From Streptomyces aurantiacus (GTDB lineage Bacteria; Actinomycetota; Actinomycetes; Streptomycetales; Streptomycetaceae), in contig NZ_CP114283.1 in the NCBI RefSeq assembly GCF_027107535.1, positions 5,952,001 to 6,016,000 of the forward strand: a DNA stretch of 64,000 nucleotides, in the 5' to 3' direction. Shown here in pieces: positions 8,323 to 17,115 of this stretch (positions are counted from its first letter, which is position 1; each line of letters opens with the position of its first letter). The position numbers and the translations under genes are program-made. The notes under the pieces are model-generated. The model worked only from the letters and a program-made list of their open reading frames with translations, did not search any database and was not told the origin of the DNA.

Positions 8323-8928
8323 TCAGCCGTTCGTTCTCACCGCCGCGTCGAGGACGGGACCAAGTTCTCCGGCAACGGTCGTCAGCGCGCGGACGTCCCG
8401 CTCGGCCCGGGCGATGAGGATCGCCCCCTCCAGGGCACTGATCATGAGCGTGGCGAGCGCGGCGGCCCGGTCTTCGGGCACGCCCATGTCCGTCAGCGCA
8501 CGGGCCACCGGACCGGTCCAGGCGGCGAACGCGGCGGCTACGGCCTCCCGCGTGGATTCGACGGACTGCGCGCAGTCGACCGTGGCAGCGACCACGGGAC
8601 AGCCACGGTCGAACCCGTCGGTCTCGTACTCCTCGGTCCACTGACGCACCATCGCCGCGAACAGTCCGCTCGGCACCGGATCGGGCAGCGCGGCCAGAAA
8701 TCGGGCGACGCGATTGCCCGCGTATCGTCCCGCCCAGTCCACGGCCTCGTTGACGAGCTGTTCCTTGCCGCCGGGGAAGTAGTGCTGCAGGGACCCCCGC
8801 GGTGCCTTCGCGTGCGTGGCGACCTCGCGCATCCCCGTGGACGTCACCCCGTCACGCCGGATGAGCTGGGCCGCGCTGAAGACCATCCGTTCGCGCGGCC
8901 CGTGCCCGGACGTCTCTGCCGCTGTCAT
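8323..8928 (-). CDS. TetR-family regulator, LmrA/YxaF-like
   Basis: 201 aa from ATG 8928, with GGAGG upstream. The N-terminal HTH reads AAQLIRRDGVTSTGMREVATHAKAPRGSLQHYFPGGKEQL, where the HYFPGGKE(Q/E)L motif marks the LmrA/YxaF subgroup that usually represses drug-efflux or flavonoid/aromatic-degradation genes. The ligand domain follows (about residues 80-195). Two identical-arm palindromes in the 211-bp gap to the divergent dehydrogenase gene are the likely operators, so it probably represses both itself and that gene. The longer open frame upstream runs over the operators and is rejected as start region. Confidence 0.88.
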   Translation of the reverse strand: MTAAETSGHGPRERMVFSAAQLIRRDGVTSTGMREVATHAKAPRGSLQHYFPGGKEQLVNEAVDWAGRYAGNRVARFLAALPDPVPSGLFAAMVRQWTEEYETDGFDRGCPVVAATVDCAQSVESTREAVAAAFAAWTGPVARALTDMGVPEDRAAALATLMISALEGAILIARAERDVRALTTVAGELGPVLDAAVRTNG

Positions 8929-8971
8929 CCTCGACCTCCACCGCCGTCCGGGAACTTCCCGCCACACCACC

Positions 8972-9016
8972 CTATGACCGTCGTCATAGGTGCAGCTACT
9001 ATGACCGCTGTCATAG
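8972..9016. promoter_or_regulatory. tandem TetR operators
   Basis: Two copies of the palindrome CTATGAC-N4-GTCATAG occur at 8972-8989 and 8999-9016, with centres 27 bp apart; only the 4-bp spacer differs (CGTC versus CGCT). They lie between the divergent TetR and dehydrogenase starts. Perfect arms, duplication and position make them probable binding sites for the adjacent TetR protein. Confidence 0.82.
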
Positions 9017-9139
9017 CCGGTCTCCGATTCGACCTCTACCGCGGCCCGGTCCGGGTCCTGGTCCTGGTCCTGGTCTTGAACGCATCCCGGTTCCTGCGCC
9101 GATCCCAACCCGGCCCCGGTTCGGACAAGGTGGTACAGC

Positions 9140-10039
9140 GTGTACGTGGGATTCGTCGGTCTCGGAGTCATGGGACAGCCCATGGCACTCAACCTCGCGC
9201 GCGCCGGGACGCCCCTCGTCGTGTGGAACCGCACCCCCGGCCGGTGCGAGCCCCTGCGCCTCGCCGGAGCCGAGGTCGCGGCGAGCCCCGCCGAGGTCTT
9301 CGACAGAGCCGGCACGGTGATCCTCATGCTGGCCGACGAGAGGGCGATCGACACGGTCCTCCGACGCGGCACCCCCGACTTCGCCGCACACGTCGCGGAT
9401 CACACCGTCGTCCACATGGGCACGACCTCGCCCGAGTACTCCGCCGGTCTTCAGGACGACATCAAAGCCGCGGGCGGCCGGTACGTGGAGGCTCCGGTCT
9501 CCGGTTCGCGGGTACCGGCCGAACAGGGCGAGCTGGTGGGGATGCTGGCGGGTGACTCCGCCGCCGTGGAAGCCGTACGGCCCCTGCTCGCCCCCGTGTG
9601 CCGGCAGACGTTCGCCTGCGGGCCGGTACCGGACGCGCTGCTGATGAAACTCTCCGTGAACCTGTTCCTGATCACACTGGTGACAGGGCTGGCCGAGGCG
9701 TTCCACTTCGCCGACCGGCACGGCCTCGACCGGCGTCTGCTCGGGGAGGTGCTGGACGCGGGCCCCATGGCCAGCGCCGTGTCCCGGATGAAGGCGCCGA
9801 AACTGCTCGCCCGTGACTTCACCGTCCAGGCCGCCGCCGCGGACGTCCTGAAGAACAACCGGCTCATCGCCGAAGCCGCCCGCACGGCGGGCCTCGCCTC
9901 CCCGCTGCTCGACATCTGCCACACCCTCTTCGACGAGACCGTCGAGCGGGGGCACGGTGGTGAGGACATGGTGGCCGTACTCCACGCGCTGGAAGCCCGG
10001 ACCGGCGGCGCACGTCTCGCCGGCACACCCGACAGCTGA
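9140..10039 (+). CDS. NAD(P)-dependent 6PGDH/3-hydroxyisobutyrate-dehydrogenase-like oxidoreductase
   Basis: 299 aa, GTG start at 9140 with AAGGTGG upstream. The Rossmann motif [16 protein letters not shown] is followed by the family's substrate motif region ([21 protein letters not shown]) and the catalytic-lysine helix ([12 protein letters not shown]; the position equals the conserved K of GxxGxGxxxK). C-terminal all-helical domain from about residue 165. Members reduce or oxidise beta-hydroxyacids (3-hydroxyisobutyrate, tartronate semialdehyde) or imines. Control by the divergent TetR via the two operators is likely. The TPP enzyme and hydrolase genes converge on it from downstream, which suggests one small catabolic module, but the substrate is unknown. 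Confidence 0.85.
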   Translation: MYVGFVGLGVMGQPMALNLARAGTPLVVWNRTPGRCEPLRLAGAEVAASPAEVFDRAGTVILMLADERAIDTVLRRGTPDFAAHVADHTVVHMGTTSPEYSAGLQDDIKAAGGRYVEAPVSGSRVPAEQGELVGMLAGDSAAVEAVRPLLAPVCRQTFACGPVPDALLMKLSVNLFLITLVTGLAEAFHFADRHGLDRRLLGEVLDAGPMASAVSRMKAPKLLARDFTVQAAAADVLKNNRLIAEAARTAGLASPLLDICHTLFDETVERGHGGEDMVAVLHALEARTGGARLAGTPDS

Positions 10040-10096
10040 ACGGCTCGCGTGTTCCTGCGCGCCCGCACGACCGGCGCGGGGGTGCAGCCGTCCTGC

Positions 10097-11737
10097 TCAA
10101 TGCCCGCGGAACGCCTCCTCCAGCCACCAGGCTCCCCGGTCCGCGACGACCTTCACGTCGATGAGCAGGGGTGCGGACCGCGGCCCGGCTAGCCAGTCCT
10201 CGACGGCCCGCAGATCGGCCCGGGTCCGCACGGTCACCGCTTCGAAGCCGTGGCCCCGGGCCACCGCGGCGATGTCCGTCGGCGGGAACTCGACCGTCGC
10301 GAGCGGATATCCGTCCGGACCGAAGTGGTGCACCTCCGCGCCGTAGGCGTCGTCGTTGTACACGACCACGACCATCGGCAGACCGAGCCTGCGCACCGTG
10401 TCCAGTTCCGCGGCGCCCATCATGGCTCCGCCGTCCCCGAGCGCCGCCACGGCGAGCCGGTCCGGCCGCGCCAGGGCCGCGCCGATCGCGGTGGCCAGTC
10501 CCAGCCCGATCGACTGGAACGCCTGGGTGAAGCACAGGCCGTTCTCGTCCGGCACCGACAGGAACATGCTCGGATAGCCCATGAAGTTGCCCGAGTCCAC
10601 GCCGATGACACGCTCCGCGGGAAGGAGGTCGTCGAGCGCGATGCTCAGCGTTCGCGGGTCGATCCGCTCGCGGGTGCTCATGTCGTCGTACGGGACATCC
10701 CGCCAGCGCACACGCGCGGCGATGGCCTCGGCCGTGCCGGCGGTCCGGTAGCCCTGCCGCGGCTCGCCACCCGTCTCCAGCGCACGCCGCGCGGTGCGTT
10801 CCACGTCGCCGGTGACCTCGACCCCCGCCTCGCGGTGCGCACCGAGCGCCGACGCGTCGTCGTCGACCTGCACCACGGTCGTGTCCGCACCGATCAGGCG
10901 GCCGTGCCGCATCGTCCACATGTTCAGGGCGCAGCCCCAGCCGACGATCACGTCCGCGGCCCCGATCAGCTCGGCCGCCAGCGGCGACGAGAACCCTCCG
11001 GACACGTCGAGCGACCACGGACTGCCGTGGAACAGGCCACGCGCCACGGCCGAGGTCGCCAGCAGCGCCCCGTGGCGTTCGGCGAGAGCTTCGAGAGCGG
11101 CCCGTCCACCCGGCGAGCGTGATCCCCGGCCGGCGACGAACACCGGCCGCCGCGCCCGTTCGAGCACCCGCACCAGCGCCGCCACGTCGTCCGCCGACGG
11201 CTCGACCGCCGGCCGTTCCGACGGCGGCCCGGCCTGCGCCGGGAAGCCCTCGGGCAGGTCCAGGGCCTGTACGCCCAGGGGAAGGTTGAGCAGTACGGTG
11301 CGCCGCTCGTGCAGGGCTCGTTCCACCGCGGCGCGGGCCTGCCCCACCGCGAGTTCGGCCGAGGTGATCCGTAGCGGGACCGCGCCCACCGCTCGCGCCA
11401 GCGCCTCCTGGTCGATGTGGAAGTTGGATCGGGGCTCGGTCACCTCGGCGGCGAGAACCAGGAGCGGGGTACGGCTCTTGGCCGCCTCGGCGACGCCCGT
11501 CATGGCGTTCGTCAGGCCCGGGCCCTGATGGACGCTCAGCGCGGCCAGGGTGCCGCTCGTGCGCGCGTAGGCGTCGGCCATCGTGGCCGCACCGCCTTCA
11601 TGGCGCGCGGCGACGAAGCGCGCGCCCGCCGCGACCATGGCGTTGGTCAGATGGAAGTTGCCCGATCCGACGACGCCGAAGACGTGACCGACCCCGGCCG
11701 AGCACAACGCCCGGCCGACGGCCTCCGCGACCTTCAC
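10097..11737 (-). CDS. thiamine-pyrophosphate-dependent enzyme (acetolactate-synthase-like)
   Basis: 546 aa from GTG 11737, which overlaps the stop of the upstream hydrolase gene by 4 bp (GTGA), so they are translationally coupled. Three-domain TPP architecture: N-terminal Pyr domain with the cofactor-activating glutamate in RHEGGAATMADAY (about residue 45), a central domain (about 190-320), and a C-terminal PP domain with the GDGGAMMGAAELDTVRRLGLP...YNDDAYG metal/diphosphate motif. Family members cleave or ligate 2-oxo acids (acetolactate synthase, benzoylformate decarboxylase, sulfopyruvate-type decarboxylases). Residues here do not settle the substrate. No FAD-site or small-subunit gene is nearby, so it is not a biosynthetic IlvB in context. 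Confidence 0.85.
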   Translation of the reverse strand: MKVAEAVGRALCSAGVGHVFGVVGSGNFHLTNAMVAAGARFVAARHEGGAATMADAYARTSGTLAALSVHQGPGLTNAMTGVAEAAKSRTPLLVLAAEVTEPRSNFHIDQEALARAVGAVPLRITSAELAVGQARAAVERALHERRTVLLNLPLGVQALDLPEGFPAQAGPPSERPAVEPSADDVAALVRVLERARRPVFVAGRGSRSPGGRAALEALAERHGALLATSAVARGLFHGSPWSLDVSGGFSSPLAAELIGAADVIVGWGCALNMWTMRHGRLIGADTTVVQVDDDASALGAHREAGVEVTGDVERTARRALETGGEPRQGYRTAGTAEAIAARVRWRDVPYDDMSTRERIDPRTLSIALDDLLPAERVIGVDSGNFMGYPSMFLSVPDENGLCFTQAFQSIGLGLATAIGAALARPDRLAVAALGDGGAMMGAAELDTVRRLGLPMVVVVYNDDAYGAEVHHFGPDGYPLATVEFPPTDIAAVARGHGFEAVTVRTRADLRAVEDWLAGPRSAPLLIDVKVVADRGAWWLEEAFRGH

Positions 11738-12519
11738 GAGCGTTCGACCAGCGCGAGCACCCGTGCGGGAGACCCCGAGCCGGAGACGATGGGAAGCGGT
11801 CCGGCGACGACGACACTGCCGGTCGGGGGCAGCACCGCGAGGTTCCGCAGCTGGGTCAGTCCGTACTTGTCGCTGCCCATCAGGTAGGAGTGGCACGGGA
11901 AGGCCGGATCGAAGGAGTGGCCGCGTCCGGCGTCGGTGCCCACCGTCTCGACACCGAGGCCGAGCACGGGGGACTCCTCGGCGACCCAGCGGGCACACTC
12001 CGCTGACAGGCCGGGCGTGTGCGGGCCGTCGCCGTCCGCGTTCAGAAACGCCTCCTGCGCGTGCGAGCGGGCGTCCCAGCCGGTACGCAGCATCAGCCAG
12101 CCGCCGTCGGGCAGCGGCCCGTTCTCCGCCTCCCAGGCCCGCACGTGCTCCACCTCCACCAGGAAGTCAGGGTCCTCCGCCGCCTGCGCGGTGAAGTCCA
12201 GCACGGCGGCCGGCGCGATCAGGCGGCTCGCCGGCACGGAGGCCACATCGCCGAGGTCCTTGCCGGTCACCCAGTGGTTCGGGGCGTCGAAGTGGGTACC
12301 GGTGTGCTCGCCGCTGCGGAAGTTGTTCCAGTACCAGGCCGGCCCGCGGTCGTCGTACCTGCTGATCTCCTCCAGCTCGAAGACCGCCGTCTGGCCGAAC
12401 TCGGGCGGCAGTTGGATGACCGGGGTCGACGACGACAGCGGCGACGTGAGGTCGACGATCTCGATGGACCCTCCTCGCAGCCCGGACACCAGCGCGGCGA
12501 GGACGGACGGCTCGGTCAT
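11734..12519 (-). CDS. cyclase-family metal-dependent hydrolase (kynurenine-formamidase-like)
   Basis: 261 aa from ATG 12519 with AGGAGG 5-6 nt upstream. The cyclase-family (PF04199) metal motif HTGTHFDAPNHW is intact and follows the typical opening IVDLTSPLSSSTPVIQ. Members hydrolyse amides or lactones such as N-formylkynurenine or isatin. It overlaps the next gene (TPP enzyme) by 4 bp, giving an operon of hydrolase then TPP enzyme. The pairing hints at ring or amide opening followed by 2-oxo-acid processing; this is inference only. Confidence 0.86.
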   Translation of the reverse strand: MTEPSVLAALVSGLRGGSIEIVDLTSPLSSSTPVIQLPPEFGQTAVFELEEISRYDDRGPAWYWNNFRSGEHTGTHFDAPNHWVTGKDLGDVASVPASRLIAPAAVLDFTAQAAEDPDFLVEVEHVRAWEAENGPLPDGGWLMLRTGWDARSHAQEAFLNADGDGPHTPGLSAECARWVAEESPVLGLGVETVGTDAGRGHSFDPAFPCHSYLMGSDKYGLTQLRNLAVLPPTGSVVVAGPLPIVSGSGSPARVLALVERS

Positions 12520-12666
12520 GGCGCCTCCTGAGACGGTGGGAGAACTGACAGCATGCCAGCCCGATATGACGGCCGCTCAGATGAATGCGCTGATGTCGGT
12601 ACAGGTATGCAGCTACGAAACCGGCGTGGGGGGACGAAGCAGGCATGCCACCGCGGCGGGTCCGCG

Positions 12667-12702
12667 CGCCGACGCGCCACCGCGGTGGGTGGCGCGTCGG
12701 CG
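12667..12702. terminator. hairpin terminator
   Basis: A perfect 15-bp inverted repeat (12667-12681 with 12688-12702, 6-nt loop) lies about 70 bp past the stop of the leftward FG-GAP gene and 148 bp before the start of the leftward cyclase gene. Best read as the terminator of the FG-GAP gene. Confidence 0.75.
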
Positions 12703-12772
12703 TACCACCTGGGCGGACGGCGCGTCGCGGGTGCGGACCGCCGCGGTCGCCGTCGGCGTACGCGCGGAGCGA

Positions 12773-14215
12773 CTACTTGGCGAAGGGCCCGCCCAGGTCG
12801 GGGTACGACAGGCCGAGGGTGACGACGGTGTGGTGCTTGGCGCCGGTCGTGGTGATGCCGGACGCCGAGCCCTTGAGCAGGTGCACCATGCCCCACCGGG
12901 TGTTGTCGAGCTGTTCGTTGGTGTCGACCGCCAGCTCCGCGCGGCCGTCCTGTGTGTAGTCGGCAAGCTTGACGGCGGAACCGAAGCGGTCCTCCCTCTC
13001 CGGTGCTCCGGCCACGTCCGCGGAGTCCTGGTCGAAGGCGACCGCTCCGGTGCCGGTCAGGCCGCCGGGGCCACCGCGCAGCACGGTGACCGCCCCCGCC
13101 TGGTCGACCGTACCGAGGGCCTCACCGGGAGACCCGACGGCGAGATCCGCGTACCCGTCACCGTTGACGTCGCCCGCGCTGACCACGGCGCCGAACCCGT
13201 CGTCGTTCTCGATCGTTCCCGGGACGCCGGGTGTGGCCTGGGTGAGCGTCTCGACGCGCTGTACTGCGCCGCCCGCACTTCCGTAGTGCACGACGACCGA
13301 CCCGCGGCCCTGGTCGGTGTTCTCGTAGCCGCGGCCGAAGGCGAGGTCGCCGTAACCGTCCTTGTCGAAGTCCGCGACCACGGTGCGCTCGCTGCCGTCG
13401 ACGAATCCGCCGCCGTCGTCGGGGACCCGCACCGATCCGGCACGCTGCGTGAACGACGCTCCGCCGCGGTGCAGGAACCCGAAGACATGGCTGGAGTCGT
13501 CGTCGCCGAGGTCGTCGCCGATGAGGTAGAGGTCCGTGGCACCGGCGCCGTCGACGTCGCCCGCGACCAGCTGCTCGACGCTCAGGTAGCCGTACGCGTC
13601 GCCGAGGGCCACCTGGCCGCTGTGCTCTCCGCCGCGGGTGAAGGGGCCGTTCAGGACCACCGCGCCGGCGTCGCTCTGGCTGGCGGAGGCGATGTCCTGG
13701 TCGCCGTCCCCGTCGAAGTCCCCCGTGGCCAGGGCCTGTCCGAACCAGTCCCCGTACGTACTGCTGTTGGTGTACGGCGAGTGGAAGACGGTGCCGGAGC
13801 CGAGGCCGGTGCTGCCGCCCCAGACGACGGTGAGTCCGCCGCGCTTGTCCACCTCGCCGACCTTCTCGCCGGGCGAGGCCACGATCAGATCCCCGTAACC
13901 GTCCTGGTCCAGGTCGGCCGTCGCCGCGGCGGAGCCCCAGGCGTCGCCGCTCTCGACCGCGCCCGGAATGCCCGGCGAGTCCTGATGGAGGATCTGCGTG
14001 CGCGTGCCGGGGCCGCCCGCCGTGCCGTAGACCACGGTGACCCGGCCGTCGGCGCCGTGGCTGCCGCCGGTGAGGACGAGGTCACGGTGTCCGTCGCCGT
14101 TGAAGTCGTCGGCCAGTCCGGCCGGAGCGGCGGTGGCGACGGGGGCGGCCAGCAGCGAACTGCCTGCCAGGGCCGCCGCGACAGCCGCGGTCAGTGCGAA
14201 TCTGGTGGGGCGCAC
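12773..14215 (-). CDS. secreted FG-GAP/VCBS beta-propeller protein
   Basis: 480 aa from GTG 14215 (AGAAGGAC upstream). Signal peptide about residues 1-33 (RFALTAAVAAALAGSSLLAAP). The rest is seven integrin-alpha-type blades marked by calcium-binding loops: DFNGDGHRDL, DLDQDGYGDL, DFDGDGDQDI, DVDGAGATDL, DFDKDGYGDL, DVNGDGYADL and DYTQDGRAEL. The fourth and seventh loops are slightly degenerate. Seven blades make one closed propeller with no extra catalytic domain. Likely an extracellular calcium-dependent binding protein; ligand unknown. Followed by a hairpin terminator at 12667-12702. Confidence 0.9.
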   Translation of the reverse strand: MRPTRFALTAAVAAALAGSSLLAAPVATAAPAGLADDFNGDGHRDLVLTGGSHGADGRVTVVYGTAGGPGTRTQILHQDSPGIPGAVESGDAWGSAAATADLDQDGYGDLIVASPGEKVGEVDKRGGLTVVWGGSTGLGSGTVFHSPYTNSSTYGDWFGQALATGDFDGDGDQDIASASQSDAGAVVLNGPFTRGGEHSGQVALGDAYGYLSVEQLVAGDVDGAGATDLYLIGDDLGDDDSSHVFGFLHRGGASFTQRAGSVRVPDDGGGFVDGSERTVVADFDKDGYGDLAFGRGYENTDQGRGSVVVHYGSAGGAVQRVETLTQATPGVPGTIENDDGFGAVVSAGDVNGDGYADLAVGSPGEALGTVDQAGAVTVLRGGPGGLTGTGAVAFDQDSADVAGAPEREDRFGSAVKLADYTQDGRAELAVDTNEQLDNTRWGMVHLLKGSASGITTTGAKHHTVVTLGLSYPDLGGPFAK

Positions 14216-14358
14216 GAAAGTCCTTCTCTTTGCCTGCGGATGGGCCGGAGGGCTCATCTCCTGACCGTACGACCGCGCACACGTGCCGAGGGTTGTACTC
14301 GGTTGCGTACATGATCCACGGGAGAACCCGTGCGGGCACGGCATGGTCGGATGAGCGC

Positions 14359-14636
14359 ATGCGGAAGTGGTCGGCGGCAGCGGCCGAGGTCAATCTGCTG
14401 CTCGGGTTCCCGGGGTCGTGCCCGTGTGGCTGCTGTGGTACTTCGCCGTGAACTGACCGCTCGTGGCCGCCGGTTGGACACGTGCGGAGCCGACGGAGAA
14501 CGACGGCGTGCTGCCGTGGCTGCTCGTCGGGCTGCCGTTGCCGGGGCTGTCCGGCGCGGGGTGGTGGCTCGCCGACCGCCCGATGCGGCTCAGGAGGGCG
14601 CGGGGGTGTTCACGTCGGGCGCGTGAGCGCTGGTGA
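14359..14636 (+). pseudogene. disrupted small membrane protein gene
   Basis: Protein-like sequence is spread over two frames. Frame one from ATG 14359 reads MRKWSAAAAEVNLLLGFPG; from about 14415 the neighbouring frame continues VVPVWLLWYFAVN, hits TGA at 14454-14456, then resumes PLVAAGWTRAEPTENDG and LPWLLVGLPLPGLSGAGWWLA to a stop at 14634-14636. Joined, this would be a protein of about 90 aa with two membrane helices. One frameshift and one nonsense codon are needed to explain it. The last 27 bp overlap the end of the convergent regulator gene. Sequencing error is an alternative to decay. Confidence 0.5.
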
Positions 14637-15638
14637 CGGGCGGGACGGCTGCGGGATGCGCCGGTGGCCGTCCAGCAACGCGCTCCCGAGGGCGGTGGCA
14701 CTGTGGTGGACACTCTGCCCTCGGCGGTGCGTGACGATGAGGCACGAGTCGCGCAGCGCCGCGGCGTGCTGGGAGACCGACGCCGGGGAGACGACCAGCC
14801 GCCGGGCCAGCTCACTGGTGGATCCACCGCCGTCGGCGATGGCCGCCAGAAGGTCGGCACGGGTCCTCCCCAGCAGGGTGCCCAGCGCCTCCCGCGCGTC
14901 GCGGCCCTGACCGGCATCGGTCTGCGACCACCCGAGGTCATGGGTCACCGGATAGACGATCACCGGAGGAAGCTCCGGATCGCGCAGCGTGATGGGGGCC
15001 CGCCAGCAGAAGAAGGAGGGCAGTAGGAGCAGGCCGCGCCCGTCGAGATGGATGTCGCGGTCATGGGGGCTGGCCACGGTCAGGACACCGGGCTGCCAGC
15101 GCAGCGAGGGGTGCAGCGCGGCCAGCATGCCCTCGGTGCCCCCGTCCAGGATCGCCCGGACGCGAACGGCACGGTCCGCCTCGATCGAGGAGCCCACCTG
15201 CGCCCAGTACGGCCGCAACGCCACGTCGAAGTATCCGCGCAGGGCCGCGCCCAGGCAGAGCATCGCGTCGGAGCCCGCCTCGGCCAGCGAAAGGGTTCGC
15301 GAACCCAGGGGCCGGACCGCGGCGAGACGGGCGACGTCGTGCCTGAGCCGACCGCGAGGGGTCGACAGGACGGCGTCGATCCCCGGTTCCAACTCGCCCC
15401 GGTCGGGCAGCGGCGTGAGGAAATCGGCTGAATACCCACGGGGCGGTGCCAGATCGAACAGCAGCCGGGTGGTGCCGGGCAGCCGGCTGCGGACGTGCCG
15501 TCTCCACGCGCCGAACACGACAGACCCGTCGGTTCCCCTCAGCAGGTGCAGGCTGAGCAGCAGCTCCCACAGGGGGTCCGGACCGGCCGCCATCCGGATG
15601 CGGGCCATGTCGGCGTCCGTGAAGTGGAACTTGAGCAT
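14610..15638 (-). CDS. winged-helix (ArsR-type) transcriptional regulator, DUF5937-like layout
   Basis: 342 aa from ATG 15638, with GGGGGA upstream. A long N-terminal region (residues 1-245, starting LKFHFTDADMARIRMA) of unknown fold is typical of Streptomyces regulators annotated as helix-turn-helix domain proteins. The C-terminal wHTH is at about 255-325: LGTLLGRTRADLLAAIADGGGSTSELARRLVVSPASVSQHAAALRDSCLIVTHRRGQSVHH, an ArsR-like DNA-binding domain with recognition helix SPASVSQHAAAL. No metal-binding cysteine pair is seen. Target unknown; no cognate transporter is adjacent. Confidence 0.78.
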   Translation of the reverse strand: MLKFHFTDADMARIRMAAGPDPLWELLLSLHLLRGTDGSVVFGAWRRHVRSRLPGTTRLLFDLAPPRGYSADFLTPLPDRGELEPGIDAVLSTPRGRLRHDVARLAAVRPLGSRTLSLAEAGSDAMLCLGAALRGYFDVALRPYWAQVGSSIEADRAVRVRAILDGGTEGMLAALHPSLRWQPGVLTVASPHDRDIHLDGRGLLLLPSFFCWRAPITLRDPELPPVIVYPVTHDLGWSQTDAGQGRDAREALGTLLGRTRADLLAAIADGGGSTSELARRLVVSPASVSQHAAALRDSCLIVTHRRGQSVHHSATALGSALLDGHRRIPQPSRPSPALTRPT

Positions 15639-16005
15639 GGTTCCCCCATGTGCGTTCCCGAGCTGGAAGTCGTCCCGTACTGGATTAGAGCCGCTCGGCG
15701 TGACAGGAGTTGCACAAGGTCCGGAACCCGGGCGCGCAATGGCCGATTCCGCTCGGCCCCTTGAGCGATGCGCCGCGACTGCACCGGCGAGGGCGGTCCC
15801 CCGGCGGAGCCGTGCGCCTCCGACGGTCGGCGGACCGCCGTGATTGTTCATGGCATCGGGGTAACCGGCGGGTGAGCAGCCACAGGATGGACGACCGTGA
15901 CCGGGCCAGGGCGCCGGGCGCGCGCTCGCATGCCATTCTGACGGGGGCGGGACCCTGCGCCGATCCACCGGCGAGAGCGGCTGCCGGGCTACGAAGGGAC
16001 CACCT
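15639..16005. other. intergenic region between divergent regulator and ppk2
   Basis: About 367 bp without a convincing gene. A TCTAAT hexamer (minus strand, complement of 15684-15689) sits 46 bp upstream of the regulator ATG and could be its -10 element, but no good -35 is at the right distance. The ppk2 GTG has AAGGGA 9 nt upstream. No large palindrome was seen. Confidence 0.4.
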
Positions 16006-17022
16006 GTGGTTGATCCTCAGAAGGCGTCGGCCGCCGCGAACGGTGCCGACCCCGCCGTCGAGGCGAGGCTGCTCGCCGGACTGCTGGTGGACGAGGAGCG
16101 GCCCGAGCAGCCTGTCCTCCTGGACGGCGAGGGCAAGCCGCTGGACACCTGGCGCGAGAACTATCCGTACGAGACGAAGCTGCGCCGGCAGGCGTACGAG
16201 CGGCAGAAGCGGATTCTGCAGATCGAACTCCTGAAGCTGCAGAAGTGGGTGCGGGAGACCGGCCAGCGGATCGTCGTGGTGTGCGAGGGGCGCGACGCGG
16301 CGGGCAAGGGCGGCACCATCAAGCGTTTCACCGAACGTCTGAACCCGCGTGGGGCCCACGTGGTGGCGCTGGACAAGCCCACCGAGAAGGAGTCGGGGCA
16401 GTGGTACTTCCAGCGCTACGTCCCCCATCTGCCGGGGGCCGGTGAGATCGTCTTCTTCGACCGGTCCTGGTACAACCGGGCGGGTGTGGAGCGGGTCATG
16501 GGCTTCTGCACGCCGGCCCAGTACCGGCACTTCCACGAGCAGGCGCCCGTCTTCGAGAAGATGCTCACCGATGACGGGATCCTGCTGGTCAAGTTCTGGT
16601 TCTCGGTGTCGCGCGCCGAGCAGCGCACCCGGTTCGCCATCCGCCAGGTCGACCCCGTCCGGCAGTGGAAACTGTCCCCCACCGACCTGGCCTCCCTCGA
16701 CCTGTGGGACGCCTACACCGAGGCGAAGGTCGACATGTTCCGCACGACCGACACGCCCTATGCGCCGTGGACCGTGGTGAAGAGCAACGACAAGCGTCGC
16801 GGCCGCCTCGAGGCCATGCGCCATCTGCTCCTGCACTGCGACTACGCGGCGAAGGACGAGGAGGCCGTGGGGACGGCCGATCCGCAGATCATCGGGGCCG
16901 CCGACACCTTGCTGGAGAGCGGTGAGGAACCGACGGATCTCTCCCCCACACCCCTGTCGCCCCTCAGCGACGGCTCGGGCCGCCACCCCGAGGAGTCGCC
17001 GGGCCCCGGAGAGAAGACCTGA
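16006..17022 (+). CDS. ppk2: polyphosphate kinase 2 (PPK2)
   Basis: 338 aa, GTG start at 16006. One PPK2 domain (about residues 50-285): Walker A GRDAAGKGGTIKRF, Walker B-like FFDRSWYNRAGVERVMGF, and a lid region with RTRFAIRQVDPVRQWKLSP. PPK2 enzymes use polyphosphate to phosphorylate nucleoside mono- or diphosphates (or the reverse), in the cytoplasm. The 250-aa core plus N-terminal extension is the usual single-domain layout; the proline-rich C-terminal 40 residues (TDLSPTPLSPLSDGSG) are probably disordered. Monocistronic. Another polyphosphate-linked gene (CYTH-CHAD) lies 23 kb away, not in the same unit. Confidence 0.93.
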   Translation: MVDPQKASAAANGADPAVEARLLAGLLVDEERPEQPVLLDGEGKPLDTWRENYPYETKLRRQAYERQKRILQIELLKLQKWVRETGQRIVVVCEGRDAAGKGGTIKRFTERLNPRGAHVVALDKPTEKESGQWYFQRYVPHLPGAGEIVFFDRSWYNRAGVERVMGFCTPAQYRHFHEQAPVFEKMLTDDGILLVKFWFSVSRAEQRTRFAIRQVDPVRQWKLSPTDLASLDLWDAYTEAKVDMFRTTDTPYAPWTVVKSNDKRRGRLEAMRHLLLHCDYAAKDEEAVGTADPQIIGAADTLLESGEEPTDLSPTPLSPLSDGSGRHPEESPGPGEKT

Positions 17023-17090
17023 GCGTCTCGAAGCCCTCGGTACGCGGAGTGCCGGCCGCCGTCCCACTCAGTCCGCAGTCCGATGGGCGC

Positions 17091-17108
17091 TCGGCGGCAG
17101 GCCGCCGA
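17091..17108. terminator. short hairpin, possible terminator
   Basis: A 7-bp stem with a 4-nt loop (17091-17097 with 17102-17108) lies between convergent ppk2 and the VOC gene. Small but in the right place. Confidence 0.35.
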
Positions 17109-17115
17109 ACAGGCC

